From Phenylobacterium sp. RIFCSPHIGHO2_01_FULL_69_31 (GTDB lineage Bacteria > Pseudomonadota > Alphaproteobacteria > Caulobacterales > Caulobacteraceae), in assembly GCF_001824475.1 (NCBI RefSeq), contig NZ_MHXN01000009.1:1-64000 (forward strand): 64,000 nucleotides of DNA, read 5' to 3'. The notes beneath the pieces are model-generated. The model did no database searches and was not told the DNA's origin. It saw nothing but the letters and a program-made list of their open reading frames with translations. How positions within the stretch are numbered: position 1 is the stretch's first letter; each line of letters starts with the position of its first letter. A program made the position numbers and the translations under genes. Positions 40,774 through 49,697 of the stretch are shown here, one piece after another.

Positions 40774-43248
40774 TTAGAAGCTGTACCGCAGGGTCGCCGA
40801 GGCGGTCCGGCCGAGGTAGGCGCGGCCGGCGACGACGCCGCTGGCCGGGATGGCGGCCTGTTCGACGTCGGCCAGGGCCAGCTTGTTGAACAGGTTGTTG
40901 ACGTTGAGCATCAACTGGACCCGCTCGGTCGGACGAACCTGCACGAAGGCGTTGACCAGGGTGTAGCCGGGCAGCTTCAGCTGGTTGGTGTCCTGGGCGT
41001 AGCTGCTGGTCGTGCCGATGAAGTTCGCGCCGACCGTCGCGTACTTCAGCTCGACCTGCGGGGTCACCGAGAAGATCAGGTCGGCCTGGTGGCGCGGCTT
41101 GTTGCCGATGAACTCGGGATGGGCCGCGTCCTTGGAGATCTTGGCGTCGGTATAGGTGGCGCCGGCGGTCACGCTGAACGGCCCACGGCTGACAGCGGCC
41201 TCGACTTCCACGCCCTTGGCCTTGTAGCCGCGGACGATGTTCTCGACCTGAATGTCGCCGGCGGCGTTGCTGTTCACCTGGGTGTTGCGCTCGCCCGTCT
41301 TTGCCGAGAACGCCGTGACGTTGAACGTCACGCCCGAGACCCGGTACTTCAGGCCGAGCTCGATCTGCTTGACGGTGTCGTAGGCGCTGTCGGAGTCCAC
41401 CAGCTTGCCGGTGGCGTAGTCGACGGCCGGCGTGAACAGGATCTTGTCGGCAGAGGCGCGGCCGCCGCGGCTGTAGCGGCCGAAGACGGCCAGCTGCTCG
41501 GCGACGCGATAGTTCACGCCGGTCGAATAGCTGAGATAGTCGTAGTTGTAGTCGACGCGGCCCGGCTGGCCGAGCGGCAGCGTCGCGACCTGGGTTTCGG
41601 CCCGGGTGATGACGCCGTCGCCGTTCATGTCCACCGTGGTGACGCCGACCCGGCCGCCGCCGAGCTCCGCCCCGTAGAGCGTGCCCTTCACGTTGCCGAT
41701 GTCGTAGCGGACGCTGGCGCCCACCGCGATCTTGCCCACGTGATAGTTGATCGAGGCGTAGGGCGCATCGACGTCGTAGTTCATGTCGTAGGTGCGGTGG
41801 TAGAGCGCCCCGCCGATGCCGTAGGCGAGGTAGCCGTCCTGGGTCACCGGCACGCCGCCGGCGGTCCGGATGTCGACCAGCGCCGAGTCGCCGTCGCCGC
41901 GCACGTCGGTCAGGACGTTGAGGAACGACAGTTCCACGCCGTAGTCCTGCGACGACTTGTAGTAGCCCACGGTGGTGGTCAGGTTGCCGTCGCCGACCCG
42001 CCACACGCGGCTGGCGCGGATGTCGTTGGTGGCGTTATCGAGGCTGTTGACCTTGGTGTAGAGCTGGAGCGACGAGGTCAGCAGGCCGTTGCCGTTGAGG
42101 GCCGCAGGGTTGGGGATCGCCTGGCCGGCCTGAGGGCCCGTGGCGAAGCTGAGCGCGCCGCCCGGTCCGCCGTAGACGAACGCGAGGGCCGCCGCCGGCG
42201 CCACGGCGATCGGCCGGATGCTCATGTTGCTGCCCGAGATGTCGGCGATGCGGAACTTCTCGCTGATGGTCCAGCCGCCCACGTCGAACTGGGCGTCGAG
42301 GCCGACCGACTTGACGACGGCGTGCTGCCCGCCGCGGACGTCGTCCCGCGTGATGTTGTTGTCGCCGTCGAGCGTCACGATGCTGCTGCTGTTGGGGGAG
42401 AGCAGCGAGTCCTTCTTCAGGTCGAAGTTGGCCGGGCCGGTGAAGGTCGGGTCGGCGTTCGTGCCCGTGACCCGGATCGGAACGAACTGGTACGAGGGCG
42501 TGCGGTCGTCGAGCCACTTGGCGTTGACCCGCACGTAGCCGTTCTCGAACGTCTTGGTGATGTTGGCCTTGATCTGGCCGCCCTTGTAGGCGGTGAAGCC
42601 GACGTCGCGCGGGCCTTCGCCCCGGCGGTAGAAGCCGCCGATGTGCATGCGCAGGGTGTCGCTGATCTTGTAGCCGTAGTCGCCGCCGACCCGCTTCTCG
42701 CCGTAGTTCAGGCCGTAGGTCGCCTGGATCGCGCCGCCTTCGGTGTCGCCGGTCTTGGAGATCAGGTTGATCACGCCGCCGGGGGAGTTCGACGCGAAGG
42801 TCGAGGCCGAGCCGCCGCGGATGGTTTCGATCTGCGCCAGATTGAGGTCGGCGCGCATGAACATGTCGGAGCCGAACTGCTGCATGTCGCCGAACTCCAG
42901 GACCGGCAGGCCGTCCTCCTGGAGCTGCACGTACTTCGAGCCGGTGCCGGACAGCGGCAGGCCGCGGATCGAGTAGTTGGCGTTGCCTTCGCCGCCGGCG
43001 TACTCGGCGCGGATGCCGGGGATGTTGCGCAGCACCTCGCCCAGCGAGCGCGCGCCCAGCACCTCGATCTCGGACTCGCGCAGCGCGCTGGTCGAGGTGG
43101 CGCTGTCGAGGCGGTCGCGGCCCTTGGCGACGCCGGTCGAGAAGACCGCTTCGCCCTTGGCGGGCTTCGCCGCGTCAGCGGTCTGAGCGACCGCCGGCGT
43201 GATCAGCAGGAAGGGCGCGATCGCCGCCGACATGTAGAGATGCTTCAT
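40774..43248 (-). CDS. TonB-dependent receptor with EF-hand loop, copy 2
   Basis: Predicted 824-residue outer-membrane receptor, paralogue of the gene at 38077. Signal peptide to residue 22, identical plug motifs (LRNIPGIRAEYAGGEGN, IRGLPLSGTGSKYVQ, RGGSASTFASNSPGG), terminal LRYSF. The EF-hand loop is DMNGDGVITRAE (residues 540-551), an even closer match to the consensus than in copy 1; DGDNN at 294-298 and GDGDS around 451 are further acidic clusters. Three TGCGACAT repeats at 22-bp period lie 111-166 bases upstream. Cargo unknown; Ca2+ or another hard metal ion may shape the outside loops (inference). Confidence 0.9.
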   Translation of the reverse strand: MKHLYMSAAIAPFLLITPAVAQTADAAKPAKGEAVFSTGVAKGRDRLDSATSTSALRESEIEVLGARSLGEVLRNIPGIRAEYAGGEGNANYSIRGLPLSGTGSKYVQLQEDGLPVLEFGDMQQFGSDMFMRADLNLAQIETIRGGSASTFASNSPGGVINLISKTGDTEGGAIQATYGLNYGEKRVGGDYGYKISDTLRMHIGGFYRRGEGPRDVGFTAYKGGQIKANITKTFENGYVRVNAKWLDDRTPSYQFVPIRVTGTNADPTFTGPANFDLKKDSLLSPNSSSIVTLDGDNNITRDDVRGGQHAVVKSVGLDAQFDVGGWTISEKFRIADISGSNMSIRPIAVAPAAALAFVYGGPGGALSFATGPQAGQAIPNPAALNGNGLLTSSLQLYTKVNSLDNATNDIRASRVWRVGDGNLTTTVGYYKSSQDYGVELSFLNVLTDVRGDGDSALVDIRTAGGVPVTQDGYLAYGIGGALYHRTYDMNYDVDAPYASINYHVGKIAVGASVRYDIGNVKGTLYGAELGGGRVGVTTVDMNGDGVITRAETQVATLPLGQPGRVDYNYDYLSYSTGVNYRVAEQLAVFGRYSRGGRASADKILFTPAVDYATGKLVDSDSAYDTVKQIELGLKYRVSGVTFNVTAFSAKTGERNTQVNSNAAGDIQVENIVRGYKAKGVEVEAAVSRGPFSVTAGATYTDAKISKDAAHPEFIGNKPRHQADLIFSVTPQVELKYATVGANFIGTTSSYAQDTNQLKLPGYTLVNAFVQVRPTERVQLMLNVNNLFNKLALADVEQAAIPASGVVAGRAYLGRTASATLRYSF
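41596..41631 (-). other. EF-hand-encoding segment in TonB receptor copy 2
   Basis: Twelve codons for D-x-N-x-D-G-x-I-T-x-x-E. All EF-hand coordinating positions match. Position 5 is Asp here and Asn in copy 1, so the loop is maintained although its exact residues drift. Confidence 0.8.
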
Positions 43249-43358
43249 TGGATATAGTCCCCAGGTTCTAATTCTAGAACAGTTGTCTTCGACCGTCGCA
43301 ATGCGGCCTAATGCCTAACGAGTTAGTAAATGCAGGCGGCTTCGGTTGCCGAAATGCC

Positions 43359-43414
43359 TGCGACATATTGGACGATTACCTGCGACATCTTGCGCACGTC
43401 GCTGCGACATACTG
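43359..43414 (+). promoter_or_regulatory. Three TGCGACAT repeats with 22-bp period
   Basis: TGCGACATATTG (43359-43370), TGCGACATCTTG (43381-43392) and TGCGACATACTG (43403-43414) start exactly 22 bases apart, two helical turns, with unrelated 10-base spacers. They lie 111-166 bases upstream of TonB copy 2. The phasing suggests cooperative binding of a regulator on one DNA face. Confidence 0.7.
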
Positions 43415-43526
43415 CGCGCGGCGATCCGCGAGCGCAGCTTTCAGGTCTCAGCTCGGAGTGAGCGTGCGCCCGGGCGGCGGCAGCCTGCGGGAACGCCCCG
43501 CGTGCGGCCGCCCGGGCTGGAGGTGG

Positions 43527-45368
43527 TCAGCGTCCGGCGGCGGCCCGCAGGCGCACGACCGGCGCGGTCGGTTCGTCTTCGGGTCGATCGGCCGTCGCCG
43601 CCGCGGAACGCAGCCGGAACCGGGCGACCAAGGTGGCGAGTTCGTCGGCCTGAGTGGCCAGGCTGCGAGCCGCGGCCGTCGCCTCGTTGACCATCGCCGC
43701 GTTCTGCTGGGTCATCCGGTCCATGCTGGTCACGGCGCTGCTCACCTGCTTCAGATTCTCGGCCTGCGTTTCGGTGTTCTGCGCGATCTCGTTGATGAGG
43801 TCGTTGGTGTCGCCGATCTTGGCGCCGATGAGCGTGAGCATCTCTCCGGTATGTCCCACGCGGCCCACACCGCTGGCGACCTGCTCCGACGACGTGTGGA
43901 TCAGGGCCTTGATGTCCCGCGCGGCGTCGGCGGACCGCTGAGCCAGCGCTCGAACTTCGGACGCCACCACGGCGAAACCCTTGCCGGCGTCGCCCGCTCG
44001 AGCCGCCTCGACGCCCGCGTTCAAGGCCAGCAGGTTGGTCTGGAACGTGATGCTGTCGATCAGGTTGATGATCTGGCTGATCTCTTCCGAGCTGGTCTGG
44101 ATCGCGTCCATCGCCGAGATCGCCTCGGTCACGATGGCGCCGCCTTCCGCAGCGTTTCCGTTCGCGACCTCGATCGCGGTCCTGGCTTCAGCGGCGCGTC
44201 GCGCGGTCTCGCTCACCATGACGGTCACCTGCTGAGTGGCGGCCGTCGTTTCTTCCAGGCTGGCGGCCTGCTGCTCTGTCCGGCGCGATAGATCCTCGGA
44301 CGCCGAATAGATCTCGGCTGCGCCCGAATGCACGCTCTGGGCCGATTTCGCGACCCCGGAGATGCTCTGTTCCAGGCCCTCCACCGCGCTGTTGAACGAC
44401 TGGCGCAGCCGCTCGTACTCGGGTTCGAACGGGGTGGTGATGACGTGGGTGAGGTCGCCCGAGGCCAGGGCGGCCAGGGCGGTGTCGAGGGTTTCCACCA
44501 CCCGCCGCTGAGCCGCCTCGGCGCCGATCCTGGCCCGGTCCGCCTCTTCCTTCGCCCGATCGGCTTCGGCCTTGGCGCGGTCGGCCTCGGCCTTGGCCAG
44601 GGCGGCGTCACGGAAGACGAGCACGGCGCGGGCCATGTCGCCCAGTTCGTCGGCGCGGTCGGCGTCGACGGCGATGTCATTGTCGCCCTTGGCAAGCTGG
44701 GTCATCGCCTCGGTGAGGGTAGTGATCGGGCGGGCGATCGTGCGGCTCAGCATGCGCGACAGCGTCATGGCGATCGCGATCAGGGCGACGCCGCCGATGG
44801 CGAGCGCGACCATGGCCGTGACGATGGCCATCTGCTGGCGCGAGCCGTTCTGGGCGATGTGCTTGGCCTCGGCATTGCGGACGTCCCGGAGCGGCAGCAC
44901 CGCGGCGCTCACCAGGACCTTGCTGCCGGCGTCGCGGACTTCCTGCTGGGCCTGGTCGCGACCCCCGGATCCGACGACCTGGATCAGCCGGTCCCCCCAG
45001 TCCTTCCGCCAGGCGACCGTCGCGACCCGCGAGGCCTCCACCGCCTTCAACATGGCGGGATCGGTGAGGGTCGACTTCAGCTTTTGCGAAACCTCATCGT
45101 ATTCATCCCGGCCCTCGTAGTAGGACTTGAGATAGCTCTTATCGCCTGTGACCAGGTAGCCGCGCAGTTGGCTGTTCTGCCTCAGGATAGCGGTCTCGAG
45201 CGCCAACGCGTCCGCGTGAATGGACTGGCTGCGGTTATTGCTCTCCGTCGTCGCGCGGATCATCAGAATGGTCGCCAGGAAGACGACCATCATGACTGCG
45301 GCCGAGACGCAGATCAAAACGAACGACAAGCTGAGCTTTTTCGGGATGTTCATTTCGAAATTCATCAT
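43527..45368 (-). CDS. Methyl-accepting chemotaxis protein with CHASE3-like sensor
   Basis: Predicted 613-residue membrane chemoreceptor. TM1 is about residues 12-34; a CHASE3-like helical periplasmic domain runs to about 180, TM2 to about 207, then HAMP. A coiled coil with repeated AKAEADR units (about 258-285) links to the MCP signalling domain, whose hairpin tip carries FQTNLLALNAGVEAARAGDAGKGFAVVASEVRALAQRS in pieces. No ligand pocket is identifiable. The same TGCGACAT motif as the TonB genes lies 163 bases upstream, suggesting shared control. Confidence 0.93.
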   Translation of the reverse strand: MMNFEMNIPKKLSLSFVLICVSAAVMMVVFLATILMIRATTESNNRSQSIHADALALETAILRQNSQLRGYLVTGDKSYLKSYYEGRDEYDEVSQKLKSTLTDPAMLKAVEASRVATVAWRKDWGDRLIQVVGSGGRDQAQQEVRDAGSKVLVSAAVLPLRDVRNAEAKHIAQNGSRQQMAIVTAMVALAIGGVALIAIAMTLSRMLSRTIARPITTLTEAMTQLAKGDNDIAVDADRADELGDMARAVLVFRDAALAKAEADRAKAEADRAKEEADRARIGAEAAQRRVVETLDTALAALASGDLTHVITTPFEPEYERLRQSFNSAVEGLEQSISGVAKSAQSVHSGAAEIYSASEDLSRRTEQQAASLEETTAATQQVTVMVSETARRAAEARTAIEVANGNAAEGGAIVTEAISAMDAIQTSSEEISQIINLIDSITFQTNLLALNAGVEAARAGDAGKGFAVVASEVRALAQRSADAARDIKALIHTSSEQVASGVGRVGHTGEMLTLIGAKIGDTNDLINEIAQNTETQAENLKQVSSAVTSMDRMTQQNAAMVNEATAAARSLATQADELATLVARFRLRSAAATADRPEDEPTAPVVRLRAAAGR

Positions 45369-45721
45369 TCCACTACTGAATATTCAATCGACGACGATCG
45401 TCTATTCGGGCGCCTCGTCGCGAAGAGTCATCGAAAGAGGGTCAGACCGCTCCTTCGAAAACGCGAGCAGAGGTATGGGAACAGTGCTTGCCCGGGCATT
45501 AACGGCGATTCCGAACCGTCGCTTTAGGCCTGCGACATAAAGTCCCCGCGAAGATAAGACGGCGATTTAGACGGCCTTAACGGGCGCCGTTGCTCAGTGC
45601 GGGTCGCCGGGGGCGAGAATTATCAAATAGCAAGACGTGCGCGTCTTCCGGGCGCGCGCAGATGCAAACCAGTTTGTCCCAGATTGTGCGGGACGCTTTG
45701 CTCGGTTGGGTTGTGATTTCC
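45369..45721. other. Gap before the DUF2332 gene, with motif
   Basis: The 353 bases between the chemoreceptor start and the DUF2332 gene hold no clear gene. TGCGACATAAAG (45531-45542) is the motif shared with both TonB genes. Sequence near 45380-45400 is AT-rich and may hold the chemoreceptor promoter. In-frame starts for DUF2332 exist at 45590 and 45662 but have no ribosome site. Confidence 0.4.
45531..45542 (+). promoter_or_regulatory. TGCGACAT-type motif upstream of the chemoreceptor gene
   Basis: TGCGACATAAAG, matching the first nine bases of the TonB-upstream motif (TGCGACATA). Single copy, 163 bases upstream of the chemoreceptor start. Confidence 0.45.
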
Positions 45722-46792
45722 ATGAAGATGCTCGCGGCGACTGGCGCAAGGCACGCATTTGCGCGTCAGGCCGAAAGCTGTCGCTCAGCGGGCTCGGACT
45801 TCGTCGCTGCGGTGCTCGAGGCGGTCGATCGCCAGCTCCACCTTGCTCCCTTGAGCAGCCGCATGGTCCAGAGCTGGACCGGCGACCCGGCCGCCGCCGC
45901 CGTCGCGCTGCGCGTCAACGGGGCGCTGCACGCGCTCGCCCGGCGGGGCAATCCGTCCCATCTCGCCGCGCTCTACAGCGGCCAACACGACGACTTCGAC
46001 GGCGCCGTCGCGGAGGCCCTGTCGCAGCAGGACCAGTTCATCGCCGACTGGATGCGGTATCCGACCCAGACCAATGAGGTGGCGCGGGGGGCGGCGATCA
46101 TGTCCACGCTGATGACTGTCGCCGCCGAGCGGCCCATGCCCTTCCAGATCCTGGAGCTGGGCTCGAGCTGCGGCCTGAACCTCAATCTGGCGCGGTATGC
46201 CTATCGGCTGGGCGGGGTCGCCGCGGGCGATCTGTCGTCGCCGGTTCGCATCGAGCCGCAGTGGCGCGGCGCCGATCCGCCGGTCGCACCGGTGTCGATC
46301 CTGTCGGCGGAAGGCGTCGATCTGAACCCGCTCAACGCCCAGGATCCGGCGCATCGCGAACGCCTGCTATCCTTCACCTGGGCCGATCAGCCGTCGCGGT
46401 CGCGGCGCCTGGAGGCGGCCCTTCAGATCGCCGTCGCGCATCCGCCCCAGGTACACCGGGGCGACGCAAAACTCTGGCTCACCCAGCGCCTGGCCGAGCG
46501 CCAGCCCGACGGGGTTTGCCGCGCCGTCGTGCACACGATGTTCCTGCAGTACCTTGGCGACGGGGACCGGTCGGCGATCGCCGCCATGATGGCCGCGGCC
46601 GGCGCCGGCGCGACAGCCGAGCGGCCGCTCATCGAGATCGGCCTCGAGTGGACCGCCGATCGTCGCGAGGTCCAGCTGCGCTTCACCCGCTGGCCGGATG
46701 GCGAAAGCGCGGTTCTGGCCACCTGCCACCCCTATGGGGACTGGGTCGACTGGCGCGGCGCCGCTTCGCTCCGCGGCCAAAGCAAGGCCTGA
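45722..46792 (+). CDS. DUF2332 family protein
   Basis: Predicted 356-residue cytoplasmic protein of the DUF2332 family. Conserved blocks are the N-terminal FARQAESCRSAGSDFVAAVLEAV, then PFQILELGSSCGLNLNLARYAYRL (resembling a methyltransferase glycine motif), GVDLNPLNAQDPAHRERLLSFTWADQ, and HTMFLQYL. The ELGxSxGLNL motif suggests a SAM-dependent fold, but the activity is unknown. The start is uncertain: no good ribosome site precedes 45722 (chosen for conservation), 45662 or 45590. Dodecin follows after 85 bases. Confidence 0.8.
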   Translation: MKMLAATGARHAFARQAESCRSAGSDFVAAVLEAVDRQLHLAPLSSRMVQSWTGDPAAAAVALRVNGALHALARRGNPSHLAALYSGQHDDFDGAVAEALSQQDQFIADWMRYPTQTNEVARGAAIMSTLMTVAAERPMPFQILELGSSCGLNLNLARYAYRLGGVAAGDLSSPVRIEPQWRGADPPVAPVSILSAEGVDLNPLNAQDPAHRERLLSFTWADQPSRSRRLEAALQIAVAHPPQVHRGDAKLWLTQRLAERQPDGVCRAVVHTMFLQYLGDGDRSAIAAMMAAAGAGATAERPLIEIGLEWTADRREVQLRFTRWPDGESAVLATCHPYGDWVDWRGAASLRGQSKA

Positions 46793-46877
46793 GCCGCCGC
46801 GGCCTTCTCGGCCGTCGGGCTGGAACCGACGGGGGTGGTGCGCGCTCCAGGGCTTCCCGAAGAGCCCAGGAGGCATC

Positions 46878-47090
46878 ATGAGCGAAGACAACACCTATGG
46901 CGTCAGCGAGATCGTCGGCTCGTCGAAGACGTCCATCGACGAGGCGATCCGCACCGCGATCGGCAAGGCGAGCGAGAACCGTCGGCACATCCGCTGGTTC
47001 GAGGTGACCCAGGTGCGCGGCCACGTGGAGGAGGGGCAGGTGGCCCATTTCCAGGTGACCCTGAAGCTCGGCTACACGCTGGAGGACTAG
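46878..47090 (+). CDS. Dodecin (flavin storage protein)
   Basis: Predicted 70-residue dodecin. The sequence fits the family throughout: VSEIVGSSKTSIDEAIRTAIGKAS, RWFEVTQVRGHVEEG with the flavin-stacking Trp, and FQVTLKLGYTLED. Dodecins form hollow 12-mers that bind flavins or their breakdown product lumichrome. GGAGG lies 6 bases before the ATG at 46878. Confidence 0.94.
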   Translation: MSEDNTYGVSEIVGSSKTSIDEAIRTAIGKASENRRHIRWFEVTQVRGHVEEGQVAHFQVTLKLGYTLED

Positions 47091-47105
47091 GCAGCCGCTG
47101 GGGCG

Positions 47106-47315
47106 TCAGCCGATGCTGTCGCCTTCGGCGCTCTCGCCCGGCGAGGCGGTCGGCGGCGCCTGGCGCAAGGTCTGACGCTCATCGGCCTGCCGGCCCAGCG
47201 CGCCGGGCGGCGGGCCGTCCGGCGGGGCGGCCGCAGTCTTGTGCGGCGGACGCGGCGGCGCGGCGCCGTTGGCCGGCGGTTCTACTTCGACGGCTCTGCG
47301 GTTCTGCTCGCCCAT
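47106..47315 (-). CDS. Possible small disordered protein
   Basis: A 69-codon frame from ATG 47315 (MGEQNRRAVEVEPP), rich in Pro, Ala and Gln, with no fold recognisable and no strong ribosome site; ATG 47327 is an alternative. It fills the gap between dodecin and the Rnk-like gene on the minus strand. It may be a real low-complexity protein or a chance GC-rich frame. Confidence 0.3.
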   Translation of the reverse strand: MGEQNRRAVEVEPPANGAAPPRPPHKTAAAPPDGPPPGALGRQADERQTLRQAPPTASPGESAEGDSIG

Positions 47316-47386
47316 GATCGGTCCCATTGTTCGCTGCGGTTCGCTCCAGAACGCGGCGCCCGCGAGTTGGGTCCTTTAGTCGGCCG

Positions 47387-47794
47387 TCAGCCCCTGCGGA
47401 CGCTGACGATCCGCAGGGCGCGCTTGCGGCCGTCGCGGTCCGGCCAGAGGATCGACTGGCCCTCCGCCAGGCCCAGGAGCCCGGCCCCCACGTGGGTGAG
47501 CACCGAGACCTTGCCGGCGGCGATGTCGGCTTCGCCCGGCCAGACCAGCTGGACGGTGCGAGGCTCGCCATGGGCCTCATCGACGAACTCCACGGTGGAG
47601 CCGACGCCGACCACGTCGGGCGCGGTCTTGCCGTCGGGCCGGATCCGGGCGCGCTCCAGTTCGGCCAGCAGGAGGCCGGCGAGCTCGGGCGTCCGGTCCT
47701 CGGCCTGTAGGGCCAGGGCGGTCAGCCGCTCGGCGTCGGTTTCGCTCAGGGTGATGGGCGGGCGCGCAGGCGCGTGGGCGGTGGCAGTGGTCAT
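47387..47794 (-). CDS. Rnk/GreA-C-like nucleoside diphosphate kinase regulator
   Basis: Predicted 135-residue protein of the Rnk type: a short helical N-terminus (ITLSETDAERLTALALQ) and a GreA/GreB C-terminal beta domain (VGVGSTVEFVDEAHGEPRTVQLVWPGEADIAAGKVSVLTHVGAGLLGLAEGQSI in pieces). Rnk binds RNA polymerase near the secondary channel. The start at 47794 follows AAGGAA by about 7 bases. It is divergent from the HPP-CBS gene. Confidence 0.88.
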   Translation of the reverse strand: MTTATAHAPARPPITLSETDAERLTALALQAEDRTPELAGLLLAELERARIRPDGKTAPDVVGVGSTVEFVDEAHGEPRTVQLVWPGEADIAAGKVSVLTHVGAGLLGLAEGQSILWPDRDGRKRALRIVSVRRG

Positions 47795-48104
47795 GAGAAA
47801 TTCCTTGAGTAACGCCCATCGGGCGCGCGCCGAGGCTCGGCCGCGATCTGTCTGGACGTGGGGATTGAGAGGTTGCTGCGCCCCGGACCTGGCGCAGCGC
47901 GCGGGTCGGCCCGGGGCTAGGAGCCTGCCTGGAGCGTGCCGCCGTGGCAGCGGAACCGGCGAAATGCGGGGCGCGTGAACACTCCGGCCATTGCGCCGGG
48001 TCGGGCGGGGAAAGTCAATGTCGCCGAAGCGCCGCAGATTTGCCGATGGTGGGCTCACGAAAGCTGGATTGAACCCGTGGGCGCGGTGCGACACCAGGGC
48101 GCCC
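47795..48104. other. Divergent gap between Rnk-like and HPP genes
   Basis: 310 bases with no convincing gene. GC-rich inverted sequences lie around 47875-47920 (CTGCGCC...GGCGCAG and GGTCGGCCCGGGGC). An alternative start for the HPP gene, ATG 48018 after GGGGAAAG, lies inside. Confidence 0.35.
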
Positions 48105-49205
48105 ATGTGGCTTTCCGTCTATTCGAGCCTGCGCGGCCGCGCGCCCATCCAGCCCCGCGAGGCGCTGCGCGCCGGGCTGGGCGCCGGGGTGGGCATCGCA
48201 GCCTGCGGCCTCGTCGCGCGGGCGGTAGTCGAGGGGCGGCTCTCCGCCGAGCCCCTGCTGATCGCGCCCCTGGGGGCCTCGGCGGTGCTGATGTTCGCCA
48301 TCCCGGCCAGCCCCCTGGCGCAGCCCCGGGCTGTGATCGGCGGCAACGTGGTGGCCGCGGTGGTCGGGCTCGCCTGCGCGGCGCTGATCCCTCAGGCGAC
48401 GCTGGCGGCGGCCATGGCTGTCGGGCTGGCGGTGGTGCTGATGGCGCTGTTCGGCTGCCTGCATCCGCCCGGCGGGGCCATCGCCCTGGGCGCGGCCCTG
48501 GCGGGGGCGGCGCCTCACGCCCTCAGCCTGGAGCATCCACTGGCGATCGTGGGGCTGGGTTCGGCGCTGCTGGTGCTGGCGGCGGCGGTGTTCGGCCGCG
48601 CGACGGGCCGATCGTACCCGCACCGCGTCGCCAAGGCGGCGAGCGCGCACGGCACGGCAGATCCGCAGCCGGCCGACCGGGTGGGCTACACGGCGGCGGA
48701 CCTGGACCACGCCCTGGCCCAGTACGGCGAGCTGCTGGACGTGAGCCGCGAGGACCTGGACGCCCTGTTCCGCCAGGTGGAGCTGGAGGCGCACCGGCGG
48801 CTCCACGCCCGCATCCGCTGCGACGAGATCATGTCTCGCGACGTCGTCTCGGTGGGCGTGGAGCAGACTGCCGAAAGCGCCCTGACGTGGATGCGCCAGC
48901 ACGACCTGCGCACGGCGCCGGTGGTCGATCGCGAGGGGCGCGTCGTGGGCATGGTGCGGCGGGCCGAGCTGCAGGCCGGTCGCGGGCGGCTGGTAGAGGC
49001 GGTGCTCGATCCCTTCGTGCACAAGGTCCGGCCATGGACACCTGTGCACGCGCTGTTGCCCCTGCTCTCCAGCGGTATGGCGCACGAGGCGATGGTGGTG
49101 GACGACGCGCGCAGGCTGGTTGGCGTGATCACCCAGACCGACCTGATCGGCGTCCTTTACCGGGCCCACGTGGTCGAGGCTGTGGTGGCCCGGGCTGCGG
49201 CTTAG
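48105..49205 (+). CDS. HPP-family membrane protein with CBS pair
   Basis: Predicted 366-residue protein. Residues about 25-175 form the four-helix HPP domain with PLLIAPLGASAVLMFAIP and the signature CLHPPGGAIALGAAL. A linker leads to two CBS domains (about 235-365; IMSRDVVSVGVEQTAESAL, LPLLSSGMAHEAMVVDDARRLVGVITQTDLI), which bind adenine nucleotides. HPP proteins have been linked to nitrite transport in plastids. The start at 48105 fits the domain; ATG 48018 is possible. It ends overlapping the convergent thioesterase gene by 4 bases. Confidence 0.88.
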   Translation: MWLSVYSSLRGRAPIQPREALRAGLGAGVGIAACGLVARAVVEGRLSAEPLLIAPLGASAVLMFAIPASPLAQPRAVIGGNVVAAVVGLACAALIPQATLAAAMAVGLAVVLMALFGCLHPPGGAIALGAALAGAAPHALSLEHPLAIVGLGSALLVLAAAVFGRATGRSYPHRVAKAASAHGTADPQPADRVGYTAADLDHALAQYGELLDVSREDLDALFRQVELEAHRRLHARIRCDEIMSRDVVSVGVEQTAESALTWMRQHDLRTAPVVDREGRVVGMVRRAELQAGRGRLVEAVLDPFVHKVRPWTPVHALLPLLSSGMAHEAMVVDDARRLVGVITQTDLIGVLYRAHVVEAVVARAAA

Positions 49206-49621
49206 CCCATGTCGCGGCGGGCGCTGGCTTCGACGGCGGCGGTGGGGATGAGGCGGATGGTCGAGCTGGCCTTGGCCAGGACATTGCCCGCGGGATCCAG
49301 GAGCCGCCCTTCAGCGAAGCACGTGGCCCGGCCGCGTCGTTCGATCCACCCCTCGGCGGTGACGCGGCCCGGGCGGGCGGGAGCGAAGTAGCTGACCTTC
49401 AGCTCGAGCGACATGGGCGTCACGTCGGGGGCGAGAGACAGGGAGGCGTGCGCCATCGCCGCGTCGATCCAGCCGCAGACGAAGCCGCCCTGGGCCACGC
49501 CGCCGGAGTGGCACATGTGGGGCCCGACCTCGTAGGCAATCACGGCTCGCCCGTCCTGGCAGCTGACCACTTCGATCTGGCCCAGGCTGGACTGCAGGGT
49601 AGGGGCGATGGGGTCGGTCAT
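49202..49621 (-). CDS. PaaI-type hotdog thioesterase
   Basis: Predicted 139-residue acyl-CoA thioesterase of the 4HBT/PaaI fold. The family core HMCHSGGVAQGGFVCGWIDAAMAHA holds the HGG-like motif and the Asp of the active helix, followed by ELKVSYFAPARPGRV. The C-terminus is charged. The gene is upstream-isolated and overlaps the HPP gene tail to tail. Confidence 0.87.
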   Translation of the reverse strand: MTDPIAPTLQSSLGQIEVVSCQDGRAVIAYEVGPHMCHSGGVAQGGFVCGWIDAAMAHASLSLAPDVTPMSLELKVSYFAPARPGRVTAEGWIERRGRATCFAEGRLLDPAGNVLAKASSTIRLIPTAAVEASARRDMG

Positions 49622-49697
49622 GCGGCGCTCCGGTTTGGCCCGTCCGGCTTAGAACGGGACCGCGGGGCGCCGCAATCGCGAGTGGCGGCGAGCCGCC

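Noticed and set aside
37900..43257. Very long plus-strand frames (up to 890 codons) opposite the TonB receptors
   Set aside because: They mirror the receptor codons, repeat the same VDR/LGV/DAV composition in both paralogues and have no starts with ribosome sites.
43359..43414. Three short repeats considered as a CRISPR array
   Set aside because: The repeats are only 12 bases with 10-base spacers at a strict 22-bp period and related single copies sit upstream of neighbouring genes; no cas genes are present. This is an operator array.
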